Assembly: GCA_945873065.1 (NCBI GenBank)
Contig: CAMCBN010000002.1
Coordinates: forward strand, 1-64,000
Direction of reading: 5' to 3'
DNA: 64,000 nt
Origin: an uncultured Candidatus Saccharibacteria bacterium
Lineage (GTDB): Bacteria; Patescibacteriota; Saccharimonadia; Saccharimonadales; Saccharimonadaceae
The notes under the pieces are model-generated. The model did no database searches. It worked only from the letters and a program-made list of their open reading frames with translations, and was not told the origin of the DNA. Shown here one piece after another: positions 25,550-34,770 of the stretch. The position numbers were made by a program, and so were the translations under genes. Each line of letters begins with the position of its first letter. Positions within the stretch are counted from its first letter, which is position 1.

Positions 25550-28500
25550 ATGTCAGATATTGATTTTGACGAGCTCGACCGCGCAGTACATGATCTTATG
25601 CAGCAGTCTGGACGGGCGACTAGCGCCTCGCAGCAGAGCAATGTTATTGAGGATAATTCTACACCAGCATCAACAGTGATAACACCAGCGGTTGATGACA
25701 ACACATCGACTAACGATTCTGCGACCTCATCTGATGACGTAGTAGTTCCAGAAATAGATAGCGCAGATAAGCCTGAGATGAGTACAACTATCTCTTCGGG
25801 TGTCGTAGACGTCACTCAGAAAGATGATCCGTTTGCCGCTATCGGAGAAGGTGGGCAGGATACTCAAAAATCTGATTACGAGCATGGTGCGCTACAAGAT
25901 TTTTTGCAAGATACATCGGCGTGGGCTTCTGACATTTCCTCTAAGGCTGATGCTTCCACTAATGATACTAATGATAGCGTCACTACGGAGGTAAATGACC
26001 CTTCTTCGTCTACGTCGGGGCAGGATCAATCTCAGGCTGTCGATCATCCATCAAGTCTTGTTGAGCAGGCTTTACAGTCTCTTCGGCAAAGCTCAAATTT
26101 GCCGAAGCAAACATCAGTAGGTGATACTTCTGATCATATTGCCAACAAAGATAACGAATCTCAGGGACTAGCTTCTACTGCTTCGGGCGATACGACTAAT
26201 CAGGCTGACGATATAGATAGCGAAAACAATAGTTTACCTGATTCGACTAAGTCAGAGTCGTTGGATGTAGACGTAAATGAGTCAGATGTGAATGATTCGC
26301 TGGCAGAGCAGGTTTTGGCGTCGGAGCGAGAACCCGATTCTGGGTTGACCTCTGGGGCGGCTGCAGATAACGCTACTGACATTGATGTAAATTCAAATGG
26401 CAGTGATCTTGCAGCACAGGCGAGTTCAGCTGTTGATTCGTGGCCCTCATTTGATTCTGTCGATGACGCTTCTGATCAGTTAATGCATAGCTTGGATGAC
26501 ATTATTACGCCAGCTTTCTCAAAGGAAGAGCCGCCGCGGTCTGATGATACGGGTTCGGCTATTACAGCGCCACAGTCAGCGTTTCACGAAGAAGACGAGA
26601 GTAATAAAGACGGTGTTGCCTCTTCTTCGCCGGATGTGCCCGGTGTCGATAGCGGCAATGCTACGTTGACACAAGAGAATTCTGCCACCAATAATGCTAC
26701 ACCTCAGACAGACAGTGGAGTTTTTGATGATGTCACGACTGGGCGTAGTGAGGTTTCCTCGGAAGAAGATAATAATAGTGCCGAAAAGTCCCAAAAAAAT
26801 AATCTTGAAGCTTTGACGATAGATGCTATTGAGGCTGAACAACCGACTGGTACTTATGGTAACGCAATTCGGACAGTTTCCTCAGAAGTGAGTTCGTCGT
26901 CTAAGCACCAAGACTCCTCCTCTGTGCCAACACGTCCTGAACCAGCGATCGTAGTGTCGCCTCGATCAGATTCACAGACGCCTGTGATGGCCGATGAATC
27001 GCAAGGGGATAGTGGGGATAGTGTCGAAGTAAATACTGCCGATAATGAAGAGTCGCCGCGCTGGACGAAGACGCGTGATGGTGAACCACTTGAGTCTACT
27101 GGAGTGGCATATGATGAAGATGAGGCGAGCGATCTAGATTCCTCGATGTATACTCCTGCTTCCATATCGGAGCTACCACATGTTGACGCGATATCATCGC
27201 GAGCGACAGCGAATAGTTATAGGCCAGATGTCGTAATGGTCGAGGGTAATGACACGACTGAGGTGGAAACCTCCAAAGTTAATGTTTCAGATAACCAGAC
27301 TCAGGAGGATTCGACGAAAAGTAAGGATGACGTATCTACCAGCGTAGATCTACCAGCAGACGCATGGCCGGAATTTACAGAAAAGCAATCGGAGTATCCG
27401 GACAGTGTGTCACAGCATGCATATGCGATAAGTAGCTTTAGCGACAGGAGCAATGTCGCGGTGAAGGGGGGCGAGATAGAGCCGACAGTATCTGGCAGGA
27501 ATGAGTCCTCTCGTGATGAATCTCCAGCGCAAATTATTACCACACATTCGCGTCCTCTGATCGATGATAAGCGTGCTGGATCGATAGTTGAATCAAGAGA
27601 TCAGAGTGCTAACTCCAGCCAATCAGATACTGACAATCAACCCAATCAAGTGAATCAAGGTCAGTCGATAGTACAGCGACCACGAGGTCGATTTATGGAT
27701 ATAGTAGCTGGCCCGGGGGCGACTGCGAACACGCTTGATCGGGAGGCGAAAACCTCAGTGCGTCGTCATGGCAAAATTATTACTCCGCTCGGAGCGGCGG
27801 TAGGGTCTGCTGCACCTGTCGTTGGTATGGATATCCACCCTACGAACAAGGGAGCCCGTCGGACTGTTACGAATTCATCTGAGCCTACCGTTGCACCAAC
27901 TCAGCCAACTTATGTGAAAGTTGATACTACCACAGATAATGATCAGCCACGACCGCAGGTTCAATCATTGACTGCAAGCCAAGAAGTAATGTCGGGAGGT
28001 GACATACAACATGCCACCCGTACTAGCGGCCATGATAAGACTGATGATTTGTCGGATGTTAATGTCTTGGCGTCGGCTACAGAGGAGGTGGGTGCATCGG
28101 TGCATGACAGTCTTCAGCCTGGTGATGAGAAGCCGCTTGATCACAATACACCTTTTTTACCTGATGCTATTGTCGAGAAGCGCCCACTAAATAGCGATGC
28201 TTCAACTGATGCTACTATGTCAACAGTAGGTATCACTGCAGTGCCACCAGCGCCAGAACCTCTTTTTGGTGGTGGAGATTCGATGATGGGGTCGGCAGAG
28301 CAGTTTATCGATGCGTTGAGTAGTGATGATATGTCAGTGAAGTCTGATGAATCTTATGATCATGCAGGAAGTTATCGCAATAATTCTCAAGATAATATTA
28401 ATGATGAGCCTGCGACAACTAATCCTGATGCTGGGTGGTATCTCCAAGAGGACGGGGATGACCCATCTACTACCCCTGTTTCATCGTATGATACAGTGGT

Positions 28501-28930
28501 GGATTCGCCGCAGAATCAACCCTGGCCATCAATACCTGAGGTATATGAACCAGACCGTAATGAGGTCGCTATAGCCGCAGAGGAACTGCCACTGCCTGAT
28601 ATTACTTCAATAAACCAAGCAGATGAAGGTATTGATTCGCGCACAGCTTGGCAAGATGATGATTTTGGACGAGTCGGCAATTTCGAGGAGGCTGCAGCGA
28701 CAACCCAAAATGGTGATACGGCATTAGCACTTCATCAGGCCCTTCAGGATAGCCATGATGATCGACCAGCCGCACCAGTATATAGCGACGAGGAATATAC
28801 TCATCCGCACGACAAAAAGGCTCGACGTCGCCCAGAGCAAGCGGCGGGGTGGATTTGGCTGCTATGGGTCGTTCTCTTGTTGGCAGTTGGAGCAGGGCTC
28901 GGTGCAGCTTACTTTGCGCTGTTTGGTTAA
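25550..28930 (+). CDS. giant acidic disordered tail-anchored protein
   Basis: A 1126-residue product dominated by Asp, Ser, Glu, Thr, Asn and Gln, with almost no predicted order and no cysteine-rich or enzymatic domain. The only hydrophobic stretch is at the extreme C-terminus (about residues 1102-1124) after the basic HDKKARRRPEQ, so a tail anchor with the bulk in the cytoplasm is predicted by positive-inside. There is no signal peptide. The N-terminus SDIDFDELDRAVHDLMQQ is the only part that looks like a folded helix. AAGGAA precedes the ATG at some distance. It lies just upstream of pcrA, which has its own -10. Function is unknown. Confidence 0.85.
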   Translation: MSDIDFDELDRAVHDLMQQSGRATSASQQSNVIEDNSTPASTVITPAVDDNTSTNDSATSSDDVVVPEIDSADKPEMSTTISSGVVDVTQKDDPFAAIGEGGQDTQKSDYEHGALQDFLQDTSAWASDISSKADASTNDTNDSVTTEVNDPSSSTSGQDQSQAVDHPSSLVEQALQSLRQSSNLPKQTSVGDTSDHIANKDNESQGLASTASGDTTNQADDIDSENNSLPDSTKSESLDVDVNESDVNDSLAEQVLASEREPDSGLTSGAAADNATDIDVNSNGSDLAAQASSAVDSWPSFDSVDDASDQLMHSLDDIITPAFSKEEPPRSDDTGSAITAPQSAFHEEDESNKDGVASSSPDVPGVDSGNATLTQENSATNNATPQTDSGVFDDVTTGRSEVSSEEDNNSAEKSQKNNLEALTIDAIEAEQPTGTYGNAIRTVSSEVSSSSKHQDSSSVPTRPEPAIVVSPRSDSQTPVMADESQGDSGDSVEVNTADNEESPRWTKTRDGEPLESTGVAYDEDEASDLDSSMYTPASISELPHVDAISSRATANSYRPDVVMVEGNDTTEVETSKVNVSDNQTQEDSTKSKDDVSTSVDLPADAWPEFTEKQSEYPDSVSQHAYAISSFSDRSNVAVKGGEIEPTVSGRNESSRDESPAQIITTHSRPLIDDKRAGSIVESRDQSANSSQSDTDNQPNQVNQGQSIVQRPRGRFMDIVAGPGATANTLDREAKTSVRRHGKIITPLGAAVGSAAPVVGMDIHPTNKGARRTVTNSSEPTVAPTQPTYVKVDTTTDNDQPRPQVQSLTASQEVMSGGDIQHATRTSGHDKTDDLSDVNVLASATEEVGASVHDSLQPGDEKPLDHNTPFLPDAIVEKRPLNSDASTDATMSTVGITAVPPAPEPLFGGGDSMMGSAEQFIDALSSDDMSVKSDESYDHAGSYRNNSQDNINDEPATTNPDAGWYLQEDGDDPSTTPVSSYDTVVDSPQNQPWPSIPEVYEPDRNEVAIAAEELPLPDITSINQADEGIDSRTAWQDDDFGRVGNFEEAAATTQNGDTALALHQALQDSHDDRPAAPVYSDEEYTHPHDKKARRRPEQAAGWIWLLWVVLLLAVGAGLGAAYFALFG

Positions 28931-28963
28931 GTCGATAGAATAGGCAAGGCTGTGGTCGTCGCG

Positions 28964-28969
28964 TATAAT
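28964..28969 (+). promoter_or_regulatory. -10 box before pcrA
   Basis: TATAAT ends 7 nt before the ATG at 28977. An earlier in-frame ATG at 28968 overlaps this box and cannot be the start of a message made from it. Confidence 0.7.
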
Positions 28970-28976
28970 GGTATCT

Positions 28977-31118
28977 ATGGACATTCTTGATGGATTAAAT
29001 GATGCGCAACGATCTGCGGTATTGGCGACTGAAGGTCCAGTATTGATCTTGGCTGGAGCTGGTAGCGGTAAGACCAAAACGCTGACGCACCGAATCGCAT
29101 ACCTACTCACACAACAGTCGGTATGGCCCAATGAAATATTGGCGGTGACGTTTACTAATAAGGCAGCCCGCGAAATGCGTCAACGATTGTGGCAGATTAC
29201 AGATGGTATGTCTCGGGGTATTGGCGACAAAAAGTCTGAGATTAGTGACCTGCCACGGTCTTTTATGCCGTGGATGGGGACGTTTCATGGTATTTGCGTG
29301 CGGATTCTTCGACGCGATGGTGAGGCTATAAGCATACCGCGTAACTTTATCATTTACGACGAAGATGATCGTCGAGGTTTGATCAAGCAGGCAATGAAGC
29401 AATTGTCTATCAATAATAATCAGATAAAACCACAGGTAGTGAGCGCAGTTATCAGCAAGGCAAAGAATCAATTAATCACACCATCTCAGTACGCTACTGA
29501 TGCTAGGTATCCATTCCAGCAGGCGGTAGCGCAAATATATGAGCGATATGAGCAGCTTCTGGCTGAAGCGTGTGCGTTAGATTTTGATGACTTGCTCATT
29601 CAGACAGTGCGGTTGTTACGCGAAAAAACAGAGGTGAGACAGCGCTACCAGCGACAATTTAAACATGTTTTGATCGATGAATATCAGGATACAAATGCGG
29701 CACAATACCAAATTGTACGTCAACTGGTCGGGCCACAGCGTAATATTTGTGTGGTGGGCGATGATTGGCAGTCGATTTATAGTTGGCGAGGGGCTGATTT
29801 TAAGAATATTCTAAATTTTGAGCGTGATTTTCCTGGCGCGCTAGTCGTGAAGCTGGAACAAAACTATCGTTCTACTGGCGCGATCCTTGAGGCTGCTGGT
29901 AATGTGATCCGCAAGAATCAGCACCGTACCGACAAGAAATTGTGGACCGCAGCTGGTGCTGGTGCGCCAGTGCAGCTGCAGCCAGTACACGATGAAGCAG
30001 ACGAAGCGTACACTATCGCTAGCCGGATTAGTGCACAGGTAGCTATAGGTGCTAGACAATATGCTGACTTTGCTGTGCTATACCGAACAAATGCACAGAG
30101 TTACGCATTTGAGCGAGCGTTCAACCAACACCGCATACCATATCAGCTCGTAGGTGGGGTGCGTTTTTATGATCGTAAGGAGATTAAGGACGTTTTGGCA
30201 TATTTGCGATTGATTTTTCAGCCAAATGATCGGGCAAGTTTCAGTCGCATAGCAAACGTACCAGCGCGAGGTATTGGCGCTACTAGTTTGGAAAAATTTC
30301 TGATATGGCAGAATAACAGTGGTCTTGATATCGTAAGTGGGCTAGTTAATGCTACTCAGGCTACTACGTTGACCTCACGGGCACAACGAGCATTATCTGA
30401 GCTCGGACAACAGTTGCGTATGTTTCAAGCTCGGGTCGAAGAGGGTATAGCACCGAGCCAACTAATTGATGATATTTTGACAAAAACAGATTATCGCGAA
30501 TATATTATTGACAGTTCACCGCAGGCTGAAGACCGTCAGGCCAACCTCGAAGCATTGATGGCTGACGCTCAAACTTTTATGAGTGTTGCTGATTTTCTCG
30601 AGGAGGCAGCTCTGATGTCTTCGGTGGATCGGTCGACAAATGGCCAGGCGGTAACCCTAATGACTTTACATGCGGCAAAAGGATTAGAGTTCCCAGTAGT
30701 GTTCATGGTGGGTATGGAGGATGGGTTGTTTCCGAGTAGCCGGGCGTTGGAAGAAGGAGTGACTGCACTCGAAGAAGAACGCCGCCTCTGTTATGTCGGT
30801 ATGACGCGAGCACGCGAGGAGTTGACGTTGACATACGCGCAGAGCCGACTGCAGTTTGGTAGTCGTAGCTACAATCCACCATCGCGTTTTCTTGAGGATA
30901 TGGGGATCGGTGTATATGAAGCACCTGAGCGAGATGTCTCCCTAGAAGTTGATGTAGTCGATGATGTTATGCCGTTTGATATTGGCGACCGGGTACGTTC
31001 ATTGCAGTTTGGTGCAGGGGAGGTGGTCGATGTTGATGGTATGGCAGTAAGTGTTCGATTTGATGGTGGTAGCATGAAAAAATTAAACGTTCAATATGCT
31101 AGATTAGAGCGCTGTTAA
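28977..31118 (+). CDS. pcrA: ATP-dependent DNA helicase PcrA/UvrD
   Basis: A 713-residue superfamily-1 3'-5' helicase for nucleotide excision repair and replication-conflict clearance. It begins MDILDGLNDAQ, typical of PcrA. Motif I is AGAGSGKTKTL, with FTNKAAREMR (Ia), IDEYQDTN (II), GDDWQSIYSWRGAD (III), QNYRST (IV), TLHAAKGLEF (V) and YVGMTRAREEL (VI). The start is fixed by homology and by the -10 position. Complete length including the short C-terminal Tudor-like segment. Confidence 0.96.
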   Translation: MDILDGLNDAQRSAVLATEGPVLILAGAGSGKTKTLTHRIAYLLTQQSVWPNEILAVTFTNKAAREMRQRLWQITDGMSRGIGDKKSEISDLPRSFMPWMGTFHGICVRILRRDGEAISIPRNFIIYDEDDRRGLIKQAMKQLSINNNQIKPQVVSAVISKAKNQLITPSQYATDARYPFQQAVAQIYERYEQLLAEACALDFDDLLIQTVRLLREKTEVRQRYQRQFKHVLIDEYQDTNAAQYQIVRQLVGPQRNICVVGDDWQSIYSWRGADFKNILNFERDFPGALVVKLEQNYRSTGAILEAAGNVIRKNQHRTDKKLWTAAGAGAPVQLQPVHDEADEAYTIASRISAQVAIGARQYADFAVLYRTNAQSYAFERAFNQHRIPYQLVGGVRFYDRKEIKDVLAYLRLIFQPNDRASFSRIANVPARGIGATSLEKFLIWQNNSGLDIVSGLVNATQATTLTSRAQRALSELGQQLRMFQARVEEGIAPSQLIDDILTKTDYREYIIDSSPQAEDRQANLEALMADAQTFMSVADFLEEAALMSSVDRSTNGQAVTLMTLHAAKGLEFPVVFMVGMEDGLFPSSRALEEGVTALEEERRLCYVGMTRAREELTLTYAQSRLQFGSRSYNPPSRFLEDMGIGVYEAPERDVSLEVDVVDDVMPFDIGDRVRSLQFGAGEVVDVDGMAVSVRFDGGSMKKLNVQYARLERC

Positions 31119-31141
31119 CACTGGTAGGTCGGCTGCGTCGA

Positions 31142-31171
31142 TTGACAGTACGGCGTATGTCGTGATATCAT
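31142..31171 (+). promoter_or_regulatory. promoter of the Rpf-like gene
   Basis: -35 TTGACA (31142-31147), 18-bp spacer, extended -10 TGA-TATCAT (31166-31171). The predicted start of transcription is about 8 nt before the ATG at 31187. Confidence 0.65.
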
Positions 31172-31186
31172 AGGCGGTATATACGT

Positions 31187-32359
31187 ATGGTGAAATCTAA
31201 TATTTCTATAATACGACCGTCAACATTTCTCATCGCGAGCGGTATTGTATTGTTGATCGGTGCGATCGTATGGCGTTTTCCTTTAGTGCACGCAGAGTCG
31301 CATCAGATGTTGGCTGGTGAGAAGGTGCTGACGATCCATGATGGTAATCAAAAGCGTGGGTTTTATACAAAAGCATCGACGTTGCGCCAGGCTTTGCAAG
31401 ATGCGGGCGTACGGATCGACACAAACGATCGCACTGAACCAGAGCTGGATACCGTCTTAGAGGCGCCCTCGTATGAGGTGAATGTTTATCGAGCACGGCC
31501 AGTAGTGATCCGTGACGGTGTAGCAGACACGACAATTATGACAGCATATCGCACAGGCAAGCAGATCGCTAAGCATGCTGGTATGACAGTTCACGATGAA
31601 GATGTAATATCGTTGGTACCATCTAAAGATATTATTGCTGATGGTGCAGCTGAGGTAATGAAGATCAAGCGGGCTACACCATTGACGTTGATATTTTATG
31701 GCAAAAAAGTCGAGGTGTACACTATGGAAAAAACAGTGGCAGCTATGCTACAAGCCAAGAAAATCACGCTCGGCAAAGACGACACGCTGTCGGTTGCAGC
31801 TAACACGCCTATTACGGCAGGTATGACTGTCGAGTTGTGGCGCAATGGCAAGCAGATGGTTACCGTAGAGGAGGAAGTCGACTTTAAGACTGAACAGGTG
31901 AAGGATGCCGATCGTAAATTAGGACAAAAAGAAGTCAAAACACCAGGTAAGAAAGGTAAAAAAGCAGTAACGTATGAGATCATCATGAAGAATGGTCGCG
32001 AAGAGTCACGCCGACAGATACACAGTGTCGTAGTGCAAGAGCCAGTCACGCAAGTCGAGGTTGTCGGCACTAAGCGAGATGAGTCGAGTGTGAACACGAC
32101 CTTTAGTGGTGATTTTGCTGGAGCATTAGCAAAATTACGCAGCTGTGAGGGTAGTTATACGTCGAATACCGGTAATGGGTATTATGGTGCTTATCAGTTT
32201 GATATTCGTACATGGGGTGGATATGGTGGTTATACACGAGCATCAGATGCGCCTGCTGCCGTGCAAGATCAAAAAGCTTGGGAGACCTATCAACGTCGTG
32301 GTTGGCAACCATGGCCTACTTGTAAAAACAAGATGGGGCTGCAGGATATTTATAGGTAA
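31187..32359 (+). CDS. Rpf-like muralytic protein (DUF348-G5-transglycosylase)
   Basis: A 390-residue exported protein: basic N-terminus and signal/anchor helix (about 10-35), DUF348 repeats (about 45-200), a G5 domain (about 215-295), and a C-terminal resuscitation-promoting-factor-type domain. Glu321 in RSCEGSY, NTGNGYYGAYQF, TW and the paired Cys320/Cys379 are as in RpfB. Rpf enzymes cut peptidoglycan and are typical of Actinobacteria, the known hosts of Saccharibacteria, so it could act on the host wall or on its own wall (inference). A paralogue with a different C-terminus follows directly. Confidence 0.9.
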   Translation: MVKSNISIIRPSTFLIASGIVLLIGAIVWRFPLVHAESHQMLAGEKVLTIHDGNQKRGFYTKASTLRQALQDAGVRIDTNDRTEPELDTVLEAPSYEVNVYRARPVVIRDGVADTTIMTAYRTGKQIAKHAGMTVHDEDVISLVPSKDIIADGAAEVMKIKRATPLTLIFYGKKVEVYTMEKTVAAMLQAKKITLGKDDTLSVAANTPITAGMTVELWRNGKQMVTVEEEVDFKTEQVKDADRKLGQKEVKTPGKKGKKAVTYEIIMKNGREESRRQIHSVVVQEPVTQVEVVGTKRDESSVNTTFSGDFAGALAKLRSCEGSYTSNTGNGYYGAYQFDIRTWGGYGGYTRASDAPAAVQDQKAWETYQRRGWQPWPTCKNKMGLQDIYR

Positions 32360-32373
32360 TTGCGTGGATACGC

Positions 32374-32379
32374 TATAAT
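32374..32379 (+). promoter_or_regulatory. -10 box before the DUF348-G5-3D gene
   Basis: TATAAT ends 9 nt before the ATG at 32389, with no Shine-Dalgarno. Confidence 0.65.
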
Positions 32380-32388
32380 TAAAAGACG

Positions 32389-33441
32389 ATGAAAGACCGA
32401 ATGCGATATACGTGGAATCATCGGTGGCAGATGATGGTTTGTTTGGCTGTGACATGTAGTGTGGTCGGTTGTATTGTGATGGTTGGTTATGTTTCGGCGC
32501 GAAGTGGCAGGCAAGCACCACATGATCGTCTCGTTGCTGTCGTTGATCGTGGTATCGAGCGAACAGTGTATGTCAAAGCTCAAACCGTTCGCCAGGCTTT
32601 ACAGGCAGTACATATTGCTATTGATGAAGCGCATGATCAGGTTCGGCCATCACTTGACACTTTATTGAGTGACTCTACAACGACGATCACCATAACACGA
32701 GCTCAGATGGTGACGGTCGTCGATGGTTCGCGGCGCACGAAGATTTTTACTGCTAGTCGCACACCACAGCAGATCGTGCGGCAGGCTGGGTTGATGGTTT
32801 ATAAAGAAGATACGATGACAATGTCTAGATACCTCGCAGATGTTGGGCTTGATGGACCCAGCGCCTTACTGACAATAATACGGTCACCACAGCGTACTGT
32901 AACAAGTGAAGAGTCGGTAGCCTTTCCTGTAGAGACGATCCGTGACAAATCGCGTTTTATTGGCGATAAACAAATCAAACAGGCCGGCCAGATCGGTGTT
33001 CGTACGATTACCTATACGGTTTCGGTAGAGAATGGTGTTGAGGTTAGTCGAAAAATTCTTTCAAGTATAGTGATAAAGCAACCAGTTAAACAAATCGAGG
33101 TCGTTGGAGCCAAGCCGAAAAACCCACTTACCAAGGCAAAGGGGGCGCACGTTTTCACCGACAGCAAGGGTGTAGCTCATCGTGAGACTTACTATGATTT
33201 GCCGATGAATGTAGCTATGGGCAACTGTGGTGGTGGATCGTATACTATTCGTGAAGATGGCGCTAAAGTCGACAAGGATGGCTATATTCTGGTAGCGGCA
33301 AATTATAACAACTACCCACGTTGCTCGGTGGTAGAGACCAGTATGGGGCCGGGCAAGATTTACGATACAGGAGGTTTTGCAGTGCGGCATCCGCATGGTT
33401 TCGATTTGGCGACAGACTGGACAAAGGCAGATGGGCGGTAA
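32389..33441 (+). CDS. DUF348-G5 protein with 3D-like C-terminal domain (YabE-like)
   Basis: A 350-residue exported paralogue of the preceding gene. It has an N-terminal membrane/signal helix (about 15-35), DUF348 repeats, and a G5 region with the same RDKSRFIGDKQIKQAGQIG-type linker. The C-terminus (about 250-350) instead ends in a segment with NYPRCSVVETSMGPGKIYDTGG and HGFDLATDW, resembling the DTGG and final Asp motifs of 3D/MltA-like glycan hydrolases. The match is partial, so enzymatic activity is tentative. The end overlaps the ksgA start by 11 bp. Confidence 0.8.
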   Translation: MKDRMRYTWNHRWQMMVCLAVTCSVVGCIVMVGYVSARSGRQAPHDRLVAVVDRGIERTVYVKAQTVRQALQAVHIAIDEAHDQVRPSLDTLLSDSTTTITITRAQMVTVVDGSRRTKIFTASRTPQQIVRQAGLMVYKEDTMTMSRYLADVGLDGPSALLTIIRSPQRTVTSEESVAFPVETIRDKSRFIGDKQIKQAGQIGVRTITYTVSVENGVEVSRKILSSIVIKQPVKQIEVVGAKPKNPLTKAKGAHVFTDSKGVAHRETYYDLPMNVAMGNCGGGSYTIREDGAKVDKDGYILVAANYNNYPRCSVVETSMGPGKIYDTGGFAVRHPHGFDLATDWTKADGR

Positions 33442-34255
33442 AGCAAGACGAATGGCGATGCATCAGTCGGGTAGGCGCCAGATAGGACCAAAAAAATCGT
33501 TGGGTCAGCACTGGTTGCGCGATCCAGATGTTTTGACGAGTATCGCTGAAGCAGCAAAGTTGACCAGCGATGATCTGGTGTTAGAGATTGGGCCCGGTTT
33601 AGGCACGTTAACTAGTCGATTATTGGCACGAGCGGGACGGGTGGTAGCAGTAGAGTTTGACGCAGATCTAGCTAACAAGCTGCCCGGACAATTTCCTGGT
33701 AAAAATCTTGAGGTTATATGTCAGGATATTCTACAGTTTAATCCGATGAGCTTGTCGCATAATTACAAGATTGTAGCAAATATTCCTTACTATATCACTA
33801 GCAAGATTATTCAAAAATTTTCTGAGTGTACAAACCCTCCCAGCGCGATGGTGTTGTTGGTACAAAAAGAGGTCGCTGAGCGTTTAGCGGCTAGTCAGGG
33901 GCAGTATAGTGTTCTAGCTGTGGCAGCACAGGTATTTTATGAGGTGGAGTTGGGGCAGGTAGTATCGGCTGAGCTATTCACCCCACCGCCCAAGGTAGAT
34001 TCGCGGGTGGCGGTATTGTGGCGCCGCGACCAGCCATTAGTGCCAATGAGCGAACGTTCCGAATTCTTTCGGGTTGTCAAGGCTGGGTTTTCTGCAAAGC
34101 GTAAGAAGCTGCGCAGTTCGATAGCAGGAGGGTTGAGACTAGACAAAGCGGTGGTCGAGGAGTCGTTGCGGCAAATAGGTATTTCTCTAGACGCTCGGGC
34201 TGAAGATGTGACTATCGATCAATGGCGGGAGTTAGCACGGCACATATTGAGATAA
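33431..34255 (+). CDS. ksgA: 16S rRNA dimethyladenosine transferase
   Basis: A 274-residue rRNA N6-adenine dimethyltransferase. PKKSLGQHWLRD at the start, EIGPGLGTLT (SAM loop), VEFDADLA, the catalytic NIPYYIT and the FTPPPKVDSRV segment are all clear. It dimethylates two adenines of the 16S 3'-terminal hairpin during ribosome assembly. The ATG at 33431 overlaps the upstream stop region; an ATG at 33452 is also possible. It probably shares transcription with the G5-3D gene. Confidence 0.95.
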   Translation: MGGKARRMAMHQSGRRQIGPKKSLGQHWLRDPDVLTSIAEAAKLTSDDLVLEIGPGLGTLTSRLLARAGRVVAVEFDADLANKLPGQFPGKNLEVICQDILQFNPMSLSHNYKIVANIPYYITSKIIQKFSECTNPPSAMVLLVQKEVAERLAASQGQYSVLAVAAQVFYEVELGQVVSAELFTPPPKVDSRVAVLWRRDQPLVPMSERSEFFRVVKAGFSAKRKKLRSSIAGGLRLDKAVVEESLRQIGISLDARAEDVTIDQWRELARHILR

Positions 34256-34392
34256 ATGTAGCATAAACCTAAGTGTGGGTAGTAAGTAAGATAGTTGTCG
34301 AGATTACAGCAGGTGACGACCAGGTATGGTTTGACTATAGCCAGTTTTGTGTTATTATCGTACAATATACAAGTTGTAAGAAGGAGAGAGAT

Positions 34393-34716
34393 ATGCTTTG
34401 GTTTGGCAAAAATAAACGGCGCAAATTATCATATGAGATGGGTGGTGCTGGTGATCCGCTTTTGGGGTTATTAGCATATTTTCAGGGTAAAGTTTTGGTA
34501 AATCCAGCTACCGATAATGCTACTGTAGAACTTGATCTTGACGATCATGCTCGTATAACCAGTGTGCGTGGTCAGATGCCGATTGTGCCGACCAAAGAAA
34601 TGATTGCGCAGGCGAACCAGATTTCGGCGCCATTGGCTGGGCAGGGTATTGCGACGTTAACCATGAATTTTCGGCAAGGTAAGGCCAGTACTGATATCAA
34701 GTATAAAAACTCCTAG
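34393..34716 (+). CDS. conserved-looking small hypothetical protein
   Basis: A 107-residue protein of unknown family. The N-terminus is basic (WFGKNKRRKLS), with no membrane helix and no cysteines. The centre has LLAYFQGKVLVNP and alternating strand-like segments. The ATG at 34393 follows AAGGAG by about 7 nt, and TACAAT at 34361-34366 is a plausible -10. The longer reading from a GTG-type start at 34273 has no signals and crosses that promoter, so it is rejected. Confidence 0.65.
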   Translation: MLWFGKNKRRKLSYEMGGAGDPLLGLLAYFQGKVLVNPATDNATVELDLDDHARITSVRGQMPIVPTKEMIAQANQISAPLAGQGIATLTMNFRQGKASTDIKYKNS

Positions 34717-34770
34717 CCCTATGAGCAAGGCTACGCGGTAATTTATATTAAACCATTTGATCATCGCGGC

